A stretch of DNA of 64,000 bases from Hydractinia symbiolongicarpus (taxonomy: Eukaryota > Cnidaria > Hydrozoa > Anthoathecata > Hydractiniidae), in contig NC_079888.1 in the NCBI RefSeq assembly GCF_029227915.1, forward strand, positions 4,103,001 through 4,167,000, written 5' to 3'. Both the position numbers and the translations under genes were made by a program. Under the pieces are notes generated by a model. That model was not told the DNA's origin, did no database searches, and worked only from the letters and a program-made list of their open reading frames with translations. Of this stretch, positions 1 through 9,008 are shown in pieces; position 1 is the first letter of the stretch; the number at the start of each line of letters is the position of its first letter.

Positions 1-60
1 AGCTTTAAGCTTAAACAACAGTAAAAATTTTAAAGCTTTAAGGCAAAAATTTTAATGCAA

Positions 61-260
61 ATTTCCCTCCAAAGAATAAGAGGCCACTGGAGAACTTCTG
101 TATTCTCCCTTTACAGGAGTGATTAAAAAGCTGATGGGTTTCAGGTGTATTCAAACAAAAATATGAATGTGGAAACATGATGTTTAGTGAAATCCACTCA
201 TTCTGGGGATCTGGTGTAGGCCCCTTGAGTAGCCCCCTGCCTCCTGCAAAACATCATCCA
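61..260 (+). repeat. Fragment related to the Harbinger element at 30705-30905
   Basis: About 200 bases match, with scattered differences, the stretch at 30705-30905 inside the Harbinger element described below. Shared landmarks are 'ccaaagaataag', 'ctggagaacttctg' and 'cccctgcctcctgca'. No continuous reading frame survives here. It is most simply a remnant of the same DNA-transposon family lying just beyond the 3' end of the retrotransposon copy at 361-2100. The outer limits of the fragment cannot be fixed because the window begins nearby. Confidence 0.6.
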
Positions 261-489
261 CATTCATTGACACTATCCGCCAAAACTAATAATTTTTGTT
301 AAACGTTGGCTTTTAAACGCAACTTTGAAATAAATTTTTATTTGCTTTTGTTTTATTTTTGACTGGGGTAATAAGTGGAGTCGTCACTCTCTAAAGACAA
401 GACTGAGTGTAGTCAAGCCTCCTTGCTGACTCATTCTGGTTAAAATAATCTTACCTCAGCTCTTCTAAAAACAAAACATATGACTTGTG

Positions 490-851
490 ACTGTTAATAA
501 GGCGGTCATCACAGAAAATTACTGCTCTATCGTTGCAATGTATCCACCTGTGAACCATTTGGTCGAAGGCTATGGTTTTGTAGTGACCATTATTTCAGCT
601 GCCGCAATGGTTGATAATAGCCCTTAATTGAAAATTTTAAATTTCACTTCTCCATCTACGGTAAAAGGTATGGAAAGGGTACCAGGGTAAGCAGTAATAC
701 GAGAGGCAATTTTTGTCACAAGGCCGTTGGCACTGGCAAAACGTTTTAGCTGTAAAATGGGATGGGAACCGCACGACACTACCTCTTTTTCAACTAGAGC
801 AGTTTGATGAGCGTTGCAAACATGACAGAAGTAGGCATTGGTGTCTGACAA
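490..851 (-). pseudogene. USP C-terminal half with His box, frame-broken
   Basis: This continues the USP domain of the preceding entry. The frame at 624-851 carries a 'CHVC' zinc-ribbon-like pair and 'GSHPILQLKRF', the conserved USP strand. After a frame break near 622, the minus strand reads 'AIINHCGS', a stop, then 'NNGHYKTIAFDQMVHRW', matching the USP His box (HxGxxxxGHY). It then reads 'SHKSYVLFLEEL', the typical end of the fold. Cys and His boxes are therefore both recognisable, but this copy has at least one frameshift and one in-frame stop and is dead. Confidence 0.7.
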
Positions 852-953
852 CTCATCGCTTTCAAAGAAATTATCTAAGGAAAATTGTAACGTAGGGTGC
901 AGAAAAAGTTGGATGCATGGTGCTGTAACTTCTGACGAGCTGGTAATATGACA

Positions 954-2126
954 TCAATTGCAAGTGGTTGATGTCTTGATAGCAGTACTAAAAAGACTTC
1001 CAAGAAATGGAAAGTCTAATGACAGACCAGTTAGGAGATATTCAAGAACCTCGGGGACGTCGTGCTGAGCAAAGATATTAAATGCACTTCCCTTCGCAGC
1101 TGAGATATGATGTTTCATAGCACGCAAAAATTGGGAGGGATCAACTGGACTTCTAGAAACAGCCAAACTTTGAAAAACACCTACAAATGCTTCGCCTAAC
1201 TGTGAGGTTGTTTTGCTGACAGAAATGGCTTCTTTAACTTTTGGAAGGTTATAAAAACATTGTAAGATTGAGTTTGCATAACATGTGTTTCCCAAGTTTT
1301 TTAGACTACTATTCCTAAAATCAGGGTTAGATGGCAATGCGACTGTTGTTTTGGAAGACCTTGTAGCAGGTTTTTCAGGTTTCTTGATTTTACAAGACTT
1401 TGTTTGACTTGCGGAAGATTGCTCAGGGGTTTTTGATTTCTTACATTCCATATTTGTAACAGAAGAAACTTCAGGAATGATTGGGTCCTTTTCAGGCTCA
1501 ACCCAAGTGGTAGAATTTCGAGACATCCAGATGTAAAAAGAAGCACTCATGGAGGTAAAAGTTAGGGATTTTAATAGGGAACGTAAAGGCTTGTTAGGGA
1601 AACAAAGGCGACGAAAACAGGTCCTTACTGATTCTGAACAGAAACCCCTTGCACCCACCTCAATGGCAAAGAAATGCACGATCCATCCATTGCTTTTCAT
1701 AGCATAACAAAGTGAAGAATATTTGTTAAGCTTTCGTTTGTGGCAATATTCTGTGTTCTCTTGACATGGACAAGTCAGTTCTACCATAATTACAGTTTTG
1801 GAAGAACTGGATATTAATAACACGTCTGGGCGTAGTTGTGTTATTGCAATGTATGGTGGAACAACTAAAACAGAATCTAAATCTGACAGTATTTTCCAAT
1901 CAGAAGCAAGGTGAAGAAGGCCTGGACACTTTGTATGCCTCTTCTTAGATGGTGATTGACCGGCCGAATTGAAGTTAATTTTGTTGCACTTTGAAACCTT
2001 AAGAGGTTCATATGATACCAAAAACTTTTTTAATAGACAATATGCAATGGCTTCCTTACGCAACGGTCGCTTTTTAGCTACTAAAGTTGGAATCTTCAAG
2101 AAAAAACAACAAAATGTTAAATACAC
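954..2126 (-). CDS. Retrotransposon polyprotein C-terminal part: RLE endonuclease and USP Cys box
   Basis: This 390-codon open frame shows a PD-(D/E)xK-type restriction-like endonuclease core, 'QLRPDVLLI' followed by 'VIMVELTCPCQEN', the arrangement found C-terminal to the reverse transcriptase in R2/NeSL-type retrotransposons. About 130 residues further on is 'LKNLGNTCYANSILQCFYNL', an excellent match to the catalytic Cys box of ubiquitin-specific proteases (GNTCYxNS). The USP fold continues to the end of the frame ('FAQHDVPEVLEYLL') and then shifts frame into the next entry. The first 10-20 residues lie in flanking DNA, so the annotated start is only the first Met and not a true start. The endonuclease would nick target DNA; the USP is inferred to remove ubiquitin. 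Confidence 0.7.
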   Translation of the reverse strand: MYLTFCCFFLKIPTLVAKKRPLRKEAIAYCLLKKFLVSYEPLKVSKCNKINFNSAGQSPSKKRHTKCPGLLHLASDWKILSDLDSVLVVPPYIAITQLRPDVLLISSSSKTVIMVELTCPCQENTEYCHKRKLNKYSSLCYAMKSNGWIVHFFAIEVGARGFCSESVRTCFRRLCFPNKPLRSLLKSLTFTSMSASFYIWMSRNSTTWVEPEKDPIIPEVSSVTNMECKKSKTPEQSSASQTKSCKIKKPEKPATRSSKTTVALPSNPDFRNSSLKNLGNTCYANSILQCFYNLPKVKEAISVSKTTSQLGEAFVGVFQSLAVSRSPVDPSQFLRAMKHHISAAKGSAFNIFAQHDVPEVLEYLLTGLSLDFPFLGSLFSTAIKTSTTCN

Positions 2127-2173
2127 TCAAAAGTTTACACACATTGTAATTCAACTTCTCTCAATTTTATTTC

Positions 2174-2493
2174 TGATGACATACCTTCCGAATGCAGAAA
2201 AAGATGTAGAGAAACACGGTTTGGATTTCGTTAAAGAAGCAACTTTTACACACGGAACGTCAGCTAAACAACGAAGATCTTCTCCCATCCTATACTACGC
2301 GAATCACACAGCAACTGTTCAACTTTTACTTTCTGGGGATGTTGAAACTAATCCTGGACCTGTCCGTAAACCTTCTTGTCAAGTATACCTTATATATGCT
2401 CGAAGTGTACTCTTTCTGTATTGCCCTTCTTTAATGCTCATGACACGAGTATGTCAGTTGTTCCAGAAGACTCCTTCACAACAGATGTCATGA
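2174..2493 (+). pseudogene. N-terminal region of the CR1-like polyprotein with 2A-like motif
   Basis: The open frame contains 'LLLSGDVETNPGP' (codons for SGDVETNPGP at 2332-2361), an exact match to the 2A consensus D-V/I-E-x-N-P-G-P that causes ribosome skipping between the final Gly and Pro. 2A-like sequences near the N-terminus of non-LTR retrotransposon proteins are known from trypanosomes and several invertebrates. The Met at 2174 is the nearest to where the element seems to start; an earlier in-frame start overlaps the neighbouring element and is less likely. The frame stops at 2493, before the endonuclease. Confidence 0.7.
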
Positions 2494-2581
2494 ACAGATT
2501 GAACCAGCACCGAAACCATTTTTCTGTAGCACACCTAAATACGCAGAGTATATAACATCAACCTTTCCACAATTTGAAGCA

Positions 2582-3509
2582 ATGTTGAAAAATCACGAGT
2601 TTGACGTGATTCCACTTTCTGAAACTTGGCTTAAAGACAACAGTGATCTTCTAAAATATGTGGAAATCCCAGGCTATCAGTTTGGTTATAGCAATCGTGA
2701 TCAACGAAAAGGTGGCGGCGTTGGTTTCTACATTAAAACGTCGATCAAGTTTAAGGAGAGGAAAGACATTATTGAACTTGACAAAACAATAGAGCATCAG
2801 TGGATTGAAATTTCTGGTAAATGCAAAAGATCTAATATCCTTCTTGGTACGTGGTATATATCAGCCAAGTAGTACACCTGCCGATAAACTATCATGGCTA
2901 GAAAAATTTGATAACTTGTTGTCTCAGATTGTTCCAACGCATGAAGGTTCAATTATTATTACAGGTGACTTCAATATAAATTTAAATAAATTGACAGTCG
3001 AAAGCCGTCTTTATCTGGACATTCTTGAAACGTATAATATGTCACAACAAGTTTCTAAGTCAACAAGAAAGGATGTTGCTATGATTGATCACATCATTTC
3101 TGACCAGTCTTTAAAAACCATTTATGAGGATATTGTTTACTGTGGTGAAATTAGTGACCATGACGCACCATTTTGCATCTTTAAGAGTAAACCTGCCAAA
3201 TACAATCCGAGGTACAAGTTTGTCCGTGATGAAAGAACCTTCTCTTCTGAAGACTTTATTGAAGACTTCAGCCGAGTTCCGTTAAGCTTAGTTTATACCA
3301 TGGAAGACATGTCTGACAAACTAAATGTGTTAAACACTTTGATCATAGAATGCATAAATAGACACGCACCTCTTAGACGGGTTAAACTTACGAGGCCACC
3401 AGCACCTTGGATGAAGGAACTTAAAATAACTGAGCTTCAACGTGAACGGAACCGTCTAAGGAAGGAAGTACGTGGGACTACTAACAACATACAATGGAAT
3501 CTGCTATGA
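2582..3509 (+). pseudogene. CR1-like endonuclease (EEP family) domain
   Basis: Two overlapping frames (2582-2872 and 2805-3509) together form an endonuclease/exonuclease/phosphatase domain. They show 'LSETWL' (catalytic Glu), 'GGGVGFYI', 'GDFNINL' (the conserved GDFN box) and 'MIDHIISD' with 'SDHDAPF' (the terminal SDH box). The catalytic boxes are intact but split by a frameshift in the 2805-2872 overlap. In active elements this domain nicks the target DNA to prime reverse transcription. Confidence 0.8.
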
Positions 3510-3879
3510 GCTATTCGTAACAAGCTTAAAAAGGAGATAAGTTTAACTAAATCAATTTTTCTGAGAAAACTCCTTAAAAATAAAAGCACAAAAGATGTGT
3601 GGAAAGTCATTAACAAAATTCTCCACCCAAATCTGAAAAATGTCAATGTAAATCCTGATGCCGTTAACAAATTCTTCAATAGTACTGCTACAAGAACAAC
3701 TGGAATAAACGAACACCTTCCAGGGACAACAACTTCTCAGATAAACAGTTTTACTGATAAACCTAACTCTTTTCAATTAACACATGCTACTTTCGAAGAT
3801 GTTATAAATGCAATTAGATCGTAATATGTTGCTGACTATATCGCCTCGCCGTTAACGCATATTATTAACTGCTGTATTG

Positions 3880-4748
3880 ATAATTCCACCTTTCCAGAGC
3901 AATGGAATCTAGCTGACTACCGTCCAATAAGTGTCCTACCAGTTCTGTCCAAAGTATTCGAGAGGATTATATTGATGCAAATCACGACCTTCATCGAAAA
4001 AAGCTCAGTCTACTGTTCAACACAATCTGGATATAGAAAAGAACACTCTACGACTACCATTTTGTTAAAACTAAAAGATGATATTTTACATGCCATGAAG
4101 AAGGGTGAAATCACGCTTTCTATATTTGCAGACTTTTCTAAAGCATTTGACACTGTTGACTACCCTACCTTGATCGGTCATCTTCACCAATTAGGTTTCT
4201 CGAAACATTTTATTAGACTAATTGATCATTATCCCAGTTTGTGCAGGTTGACGATAAGGTATCGCAGAAATTGTTGGTGAAATTTGGAGTACCTCAAGGT
4301 AGCATACTGTCCTGTTCTTTTTAATCTTTATGTTACTTTGCTAAGCAACAATGGACCAAGTACTTATCTTCAATATGCCGACGATACAACACTACAACGG
4401 CATGTTAAAGTGGACAAGATAAAAGATGGCATATTATCAATGCAACACGAAATGGAACGTATTTATGATTGGTCGTCACGCTTCAATTTACATCTTAATG
4501 TCAGTAAAACAAAACTTATGCTGTTTTCAACGAGTCAAATGTCGCAAAAGCATAATTTGTTTGATTATAATGTCACCTTGGTAAATGATGATAAATCTAT
4601 TGGTCGTGTTAATGCATTTAAAATACTTGGAGTGTATTTTAGCGAACATTTGACATGGAATTTACATGTGAACGGAATTATTAAAAGTGGTTATGCTGTT
4701 TTACGATCTTTACAGCAATTTAAACGTGCAGCCGATTTTAATCTTTAA
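3880..4748 (+). pseudogene. CR1-like reverse transcriptase domain
   Basis: Motifs follow the usual order across three frames. 'WNLADYRPISVLPVLSKVFE' lies near 3900, 'FADFSKAFDTVDY' (motif A) near 4125, 'EYLKVAYCPVLFNLYV' (remains of motif B) near 4284, and 'YLQYADDTTL' (motif C, catalytic YADD) near 4370. A deletion or frame break near 4280 damages motif B. The 3' portion to about 5238 still gives short RT-tail frames such as 'FKILGVYF'. Confidence 0.8.
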
Positions 4749-5619
4749 AAATCACTAGCACAGAGATTAATCTTGACAAAGATATATTACTGTAATACCA
4801 TCTTCAGTAATTTACCAAAATATCTTTCGAAACGATTACAAAAAGCTGCAAAGATCTTCAGCAAGTTTCGTTTGCCGTCGTCGTTGCAGTGATCATGACG
4901 TGCTAACATTACAATGGCTTCCAGTGGAAGAAAGAATATCTCTTTCTTTTGTAAAACTTGCACACAAAGCTCTGTTCAACAAAGAAAGTTGGCCAAGTTG
5001 CCTGAAACTATCTTTTTTCCCTGTAACCGAACGATCGTTACGAACGAATACTATAAGAACAAATTTAATTATACAAACAATATTGAGGGTACTTTTGCCC
5101 ACACTGCTGCCCTCCACTTCAACGACCTTCCATTTCAACTTCGGCAAGTGGAAAAACTATAACAAATTTACAAACTTAGCGAAAAAATATTTTTTTGATA
5201 GGGCAACAGCCAGACTTTTAAGTTGTTCTGATTTTTAATTTATTTATCTGTTTTATCCTAGCCTTTTCTTGATACAGATTTGTCAGTATATATAAATATA
5301 TATTTTTTTTTCTCACTCAATTGACTATGTTAACTTTTACTATACCTAATTTTTAGTTTAATTATCGGTCGTCCTTTACCTACCAAGCCTCCTTTAGCTT
5401 TGATCAATTTTAATGGTTCATTTATCCTAATGCCGTTCAATACGTTTTCACAGTTCAAGACTTTCGTATGATTATTTGACTGCTTCGTCTATGCTTTTTT
5501 TGCTCAATTTTGTTTTTATTACTGATTGAATTTATATTTACGTTTGCACATACATTTAGTATTTACACATTTCAGCATTAAGAACCATTGTAATTTATGG
5601 ATGCTTGAAATATATGTCG

Positions 5620-5621
<2 letters not shown>

Positions 5622-5681
<60 letters not shown>
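5622..5681. repeat. (TAA)n microsatellite, 3' tail of the CR1-like element
   Basis: This is an uninterrupted run of about 20 TAA units directly after the CR1-like 3' untranslated region. It most likely is the element's own 3' tail, possibly expanded. Confidence 0.85.
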
Positions 5682-5682
<1 letters not shown>

Positions 5683-5689
5683 TATATTC

Positions 5690-5845
5690 ATGGACTGTTT
5701 TGTTACATGTCGGCAGGGCTGATTTGTTACATCCGGGCGGGATTGCTACATAAATAGGTCTGTTTTGTCACATCGGGTTGTTTTGTTACGGGAGATCGGG
5801 CGGTTTTGCTACCATTCCGGCTGTTTTGTTACCGTGCATAATTTC
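5690..5845. repeat. Degenerate short tandem array of a 'CTGTTTTGTTAC' motif
   Basis: Seven or so spaced variants of 'GGCTGTTTTGTTAC' ('gactgttttgttacat', 'ctgatttgttacat', 'gattgctacat', 'ctgttttgtcacat', 'gttgttttgttac', 'cggttttgctacc', 'ctgttttgttacc') follow the (TAA)n tract at roughly 20-base spacing. The array ends at 'CAAGATGGCAGCG', which resembles a YY1 site. A similar microsatellite-plus-array layout occurs at 60283-60665. Confidence 0.6.
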
Positions 5846-7599
5846 AAGATGGCAGCGTGATTGGCAGCAGCGACACTCCAACAGTAGTTTAGCAAATCTT
5901 TTTCGTTAAGTTTGGGGCCCGTGCTGTATTGTAAACAAAACTCTCTCTACAATAAGTTGTTCAAAGTTTATGCTGGCTAGCTAACTGTGTTTTGCTTTGG
6001 TTTATATCGCCAGTTTTCATTTAGCTGACAGCAACACTCGTGTAGATAGCTAGCTAGCTAGCTATCTCAATGAAAGTATTTTATGTTTGTTTTACTATTA
6101 TTAAAAAACGTTGTGGAATAGGTGAAATAGCTAGCTATCTTACCCAGTTACAAAAGCTATAGCTAGCTCGTTAGTTGTAGAAGCTATCTAGCTAGGTTCT
6201 TGTAGCTAATTGTAGTGTTTAAAATCATCTCAGAAGACCAGAGCAGTGTTCAATTTCCCTTGGCTGGCTGGTCATATATATTGCGGCGCCAAGCCTTTAT
6301 CAGTCTTAGGGTTAAAAAAGTTTAAAAAATGTTACTGCTTTTATGACTTGTCTGAAAGTTTGTTACATGTAACTAGGATAATTAGCCATGATCCACATTC
6401 CCTTGGAGGTTCATGTGGATGGGGGGGAGCTATGGTAACTTTCAATAACCAGCATATATAATAGCCGCATTGCAAAATTGAACCGGCGTCTCCTGCACAA
6501 AGTATGTGAGTTATGTGACCTCCCAAAAATGTATCGAGTGTGTTAAAAGTAACCTTGGAAAAAGTATCTGCTATATAGCATTCTATAAGAGCTAGTTTTT
6601 TTGACTAAAATATGGACATATTGGATACAATATAATTTTTTTTTCTTTTAATTCATTTACCCGAAATACAATGTCTTTCCTGTACCACATTTACTTTATC
6701 GTCGTGAAAAAATATAATATACAAATATTTATTCCAAAAACACCAAACTAATTTGTGAAAATATTGTGTTGTGTTCACTTCTCTGTGAAGTGTCTAGCTA
6801 GCATACTGGAACAATGTGCAATATTTCATGTTTTTATATAAATAAGATAGCATAGCTTCATAAATGTACAACACAAGACATTTCATTCCTAGCCAAACAA
6901 TTATGGTAGGCATAAATGTTTTTTAAATCATGGATACTAAATATTTATTATCTTTTCATTCTTTTTATATAAAAGTGTTAATTTATATAGTTCTTTTATT
7001 GCTTGTGACAACTTCATAAGTTTGTCTGCATCAACATTTCTGATACCTAACACATTTGTTTCTGGACATTTGTAACTTTATTTATATATATTAAGCTGTG
7101 AATTTCTATATTACAACTTATATACATCATAGCTGGTCTTTGAATACCATTTGTACATTGCACAGTGAAGTTGTTTGTTTAAAGGCATTATACAATATTT
7201 TTTATATATACATCAATGACGTTCTTTATCTGTAAAAATGTCATAACTTTTGTTGACACCGGTGTGTGAATAATCATGTTAAAACACAGAAGCTTTTGAA
7301 TGCAAAAAACATCTTTATATTTATTTTTTATTACTTGGCTGATACACGGAAGAGTTATATGAAAAATGCAATGGTTTGATTTGTTTATGGCTCATAAAAC
7401 AGGGATTTTTATGCACCCATTCTTTGGTTTTTGGAGGGCAATAATATAATGATACCATAAGAACACAAGATAATATCTATAATTTTTTTTATTATTTGCA
7501 TATTCTTTAATATTTCTTTAAGAACAAATGAACAGCTGATTTGCCATAGAGAGTATATATGCGCTACTGGATGCGGTGGTAGATGCAATTATATATTAT
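5846..7599. other. No recognisable gene; TAGC-rich and AT-rich DNA
   Basis: No conserved protein frame is visible on either strand. TAGC tetranucleotide runs occur at 6047-6066 and more loosely to 6200. The short frames at 6246-6526 on opposite strands overlap and show no family features. Confidence 0.5.
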
Positions 7600-7950
7600 A
7601 TATGTAATGTACTCTTTAAATGATATAAAACTGTCTTTAAAAGCTCTGCTAAAATTCAGACAATATTGACATCGAAAAACAAATGCCAACTACCACCACT
7701 AAGTCAACCCGGCGTATACATTATCCCATGCAAATGCGGCAAAAAATATTTTGGGGAGACGAAGTTGGGAATCGCTACCCGCTTCGAACAACACAAAGAC
7801 ACCAACATTAAAGGAAAGTGGAGCGCATCAGGAGATTCATTTCACTCTAGTTCTTGTAATGCTGGTTATGATTGGGACAATGCGAAAATGCTTAACAAGA
7901 ATTTAATAAATTTGATCGTAAGGTACGACGTCGATTTGATGTCAATGTAA
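7600..7950 (+). pseudogene. Penelope-like element GIY-YIG endonuclease, 5'-truncated
   Basis: The frame reads 'QPGVYIIPCKCGKKYFGETK', in which GVY and YFG occupy the two halves of the GIY-YIG nuclease signature, followed by 'ATRFEQH', the conserved Arg helix. This is the C-terminal endonuclease of Penelope-like retroelements. The reverse transcriptase is missing, so only the 3' end of a copy remains. A hammerhead-ribozyme-like motif begins about 20-30 bases past the stop codon, as expected for this class. Confidence 0.75.
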
Positions 7951-7964
7951 TGACAACCGTTAAA

Positions 7965-8035
7965 AAAATTTTTATAGTCTGATGAAGACCTCCAATATGG
8001 AGGTCGAAATATTACCATAAAAATATATATGCTGA
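7965..8035 (+). ncRNA. Hammerhead ribozyme-like motif of the Penelope-like element
   Basis: The catalytic core is fully present: CTGATGA at 7979-7985, a perfect 7-bp stem II (GACCTCC / GGAGGTC at 7987-7993 and 7999-8005) with a 5-base loop, then GAAA at 8006-8009. After the core, AUAUU can pair with AAUAU to form a short stem III, followed by a U-A cleavage position. Stem I pairing is weak and partly mismatched, so activity is uncertain. Penelope-like elements of many eukaryotes are known to carry hammerhead motifs in their terminal repeats, which fits the position just after the GIY-YIG frame. Confidence 0.65.
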
Positions 8036-9008
8036 ACGACCATGTATATGTTTCTTTAAAGTATATGTAATGTACATTTTCTACTCAACTTAAAAAACGA
8101 TTATCTTTTTCATATTTTGGACATATATATCTTTCACAGATCCCAAGTTTTAATTTTCCTGTATTCATATGTCATATGCAATTATGAAATTCTGTGTGTA
8201 TTTGCACATTTTTAAGATTCTTAATTGCGTAAGGTATATAAATACAGTATTTTTCAAAAAATGAAATTAGAAGAACTACAAAATAACATAATTTTGTAGA
8301 TCGTTTTTCACTGAAACAGCAAAAAAAATTGTTGTCCAACACAAAATTCACAAGGGTTTCGACTTGTACTCTAGGTTCACCTGTACTTTAAGCACTCAAT
8401 CTCCCATTAAAAGTTGACCAAATAGCTAAAATTGTGTTGTTTGAAATAACGTATTATGCATAATCTCTTCATAAGTTTATTAAAAAATATAATGTTACAT
8501 ATATATATAAATCAAATTGCAAAAGTCAACACGTATTTCTGGTTTATAACTATTATATATCCAAAACCTCTAGTGTAAAGTTATATCCCGCATAAAATTT
8601 CAATGTGCTATATTCTCTTTTATTGACCTTTTCACAGTTTAAGTTGTTCACTTATTTTCTGTATTAAAAAGGGAAGTAAACGGAGTGAATTTAATAAGAC
8701 CATGGGCATTATGAATATTTTGTATTTTTAAAAAAAAATGGTTTTAAGGCATGAAAATTTAGTAAGTTATTGCCAGTAACCCTACTTAAAACATATGTGA
8801 ATGATTTGTAACTTTTCTTAATTCATAACAGTTTACTTCCATTTTTCAATTCTCAAAAAAGAGCATTGTAACAAGAGAAAGATTTATTTAAACAATAGTT
8901 AGTTAAAACTGTGAACTCTTGTATTGCCTAATTTATTTAATGTTTTTTAACATCATTTTTATTTTTTTATTATGTATATGTTTTGTGACAACTGCTATTT
9001 TATATATA
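8036..9008. other. No recognisable feature
   Basis: AT-rich DNA without a supported coding frame, RNA gene or clear repeat. Confidence 0.5.

Larger units (their letters stand above)
361..2126 (-). mobile_element. RLE-class non-LTR retrotransposon, 5'-truncated copy D (RLE and USP parts)
   Basis: This minus-strand copy keeps only the 3' half of the element: the lead-in to the endonuclease, the restriction-like endonuclease (RLE) and the ubiquitin-specific protease. Its 3' terminus near 361 shares 'GTAATAAGTGG.GTCGTCAC' (plus-strand reading) with the 3' end of the copy ending near 28330, which fixes the element end. Similarity to the other copies begins near 2090, so the 5' end is truncated there and abuts the start of the CR1-like element in head-to-head orientation. 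5' truncation is the normal outcome of target-primed reverse transcription. Confidence 0.75.
2126..5681 (+). mobile_element. CR1/L2-like non-LTR retrotransposon, broken copy
   Basis: On the plus strand a 2A-like peptide is followed by an apurinic-like (EEP) endonuclease and a reverse transcriptase, ending in a (TAA)n tail at 5622-5681. The reading frame is broken near 2870, 3507, 3824 and 4280, so the copy cannot make a full protein. The domain order and microsatellite tail fit the CR1/L2/Rex group; exact clade assignment needs a tree of the RT. Nothing upstream resembles an ORF1. Confidence 0.8.
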
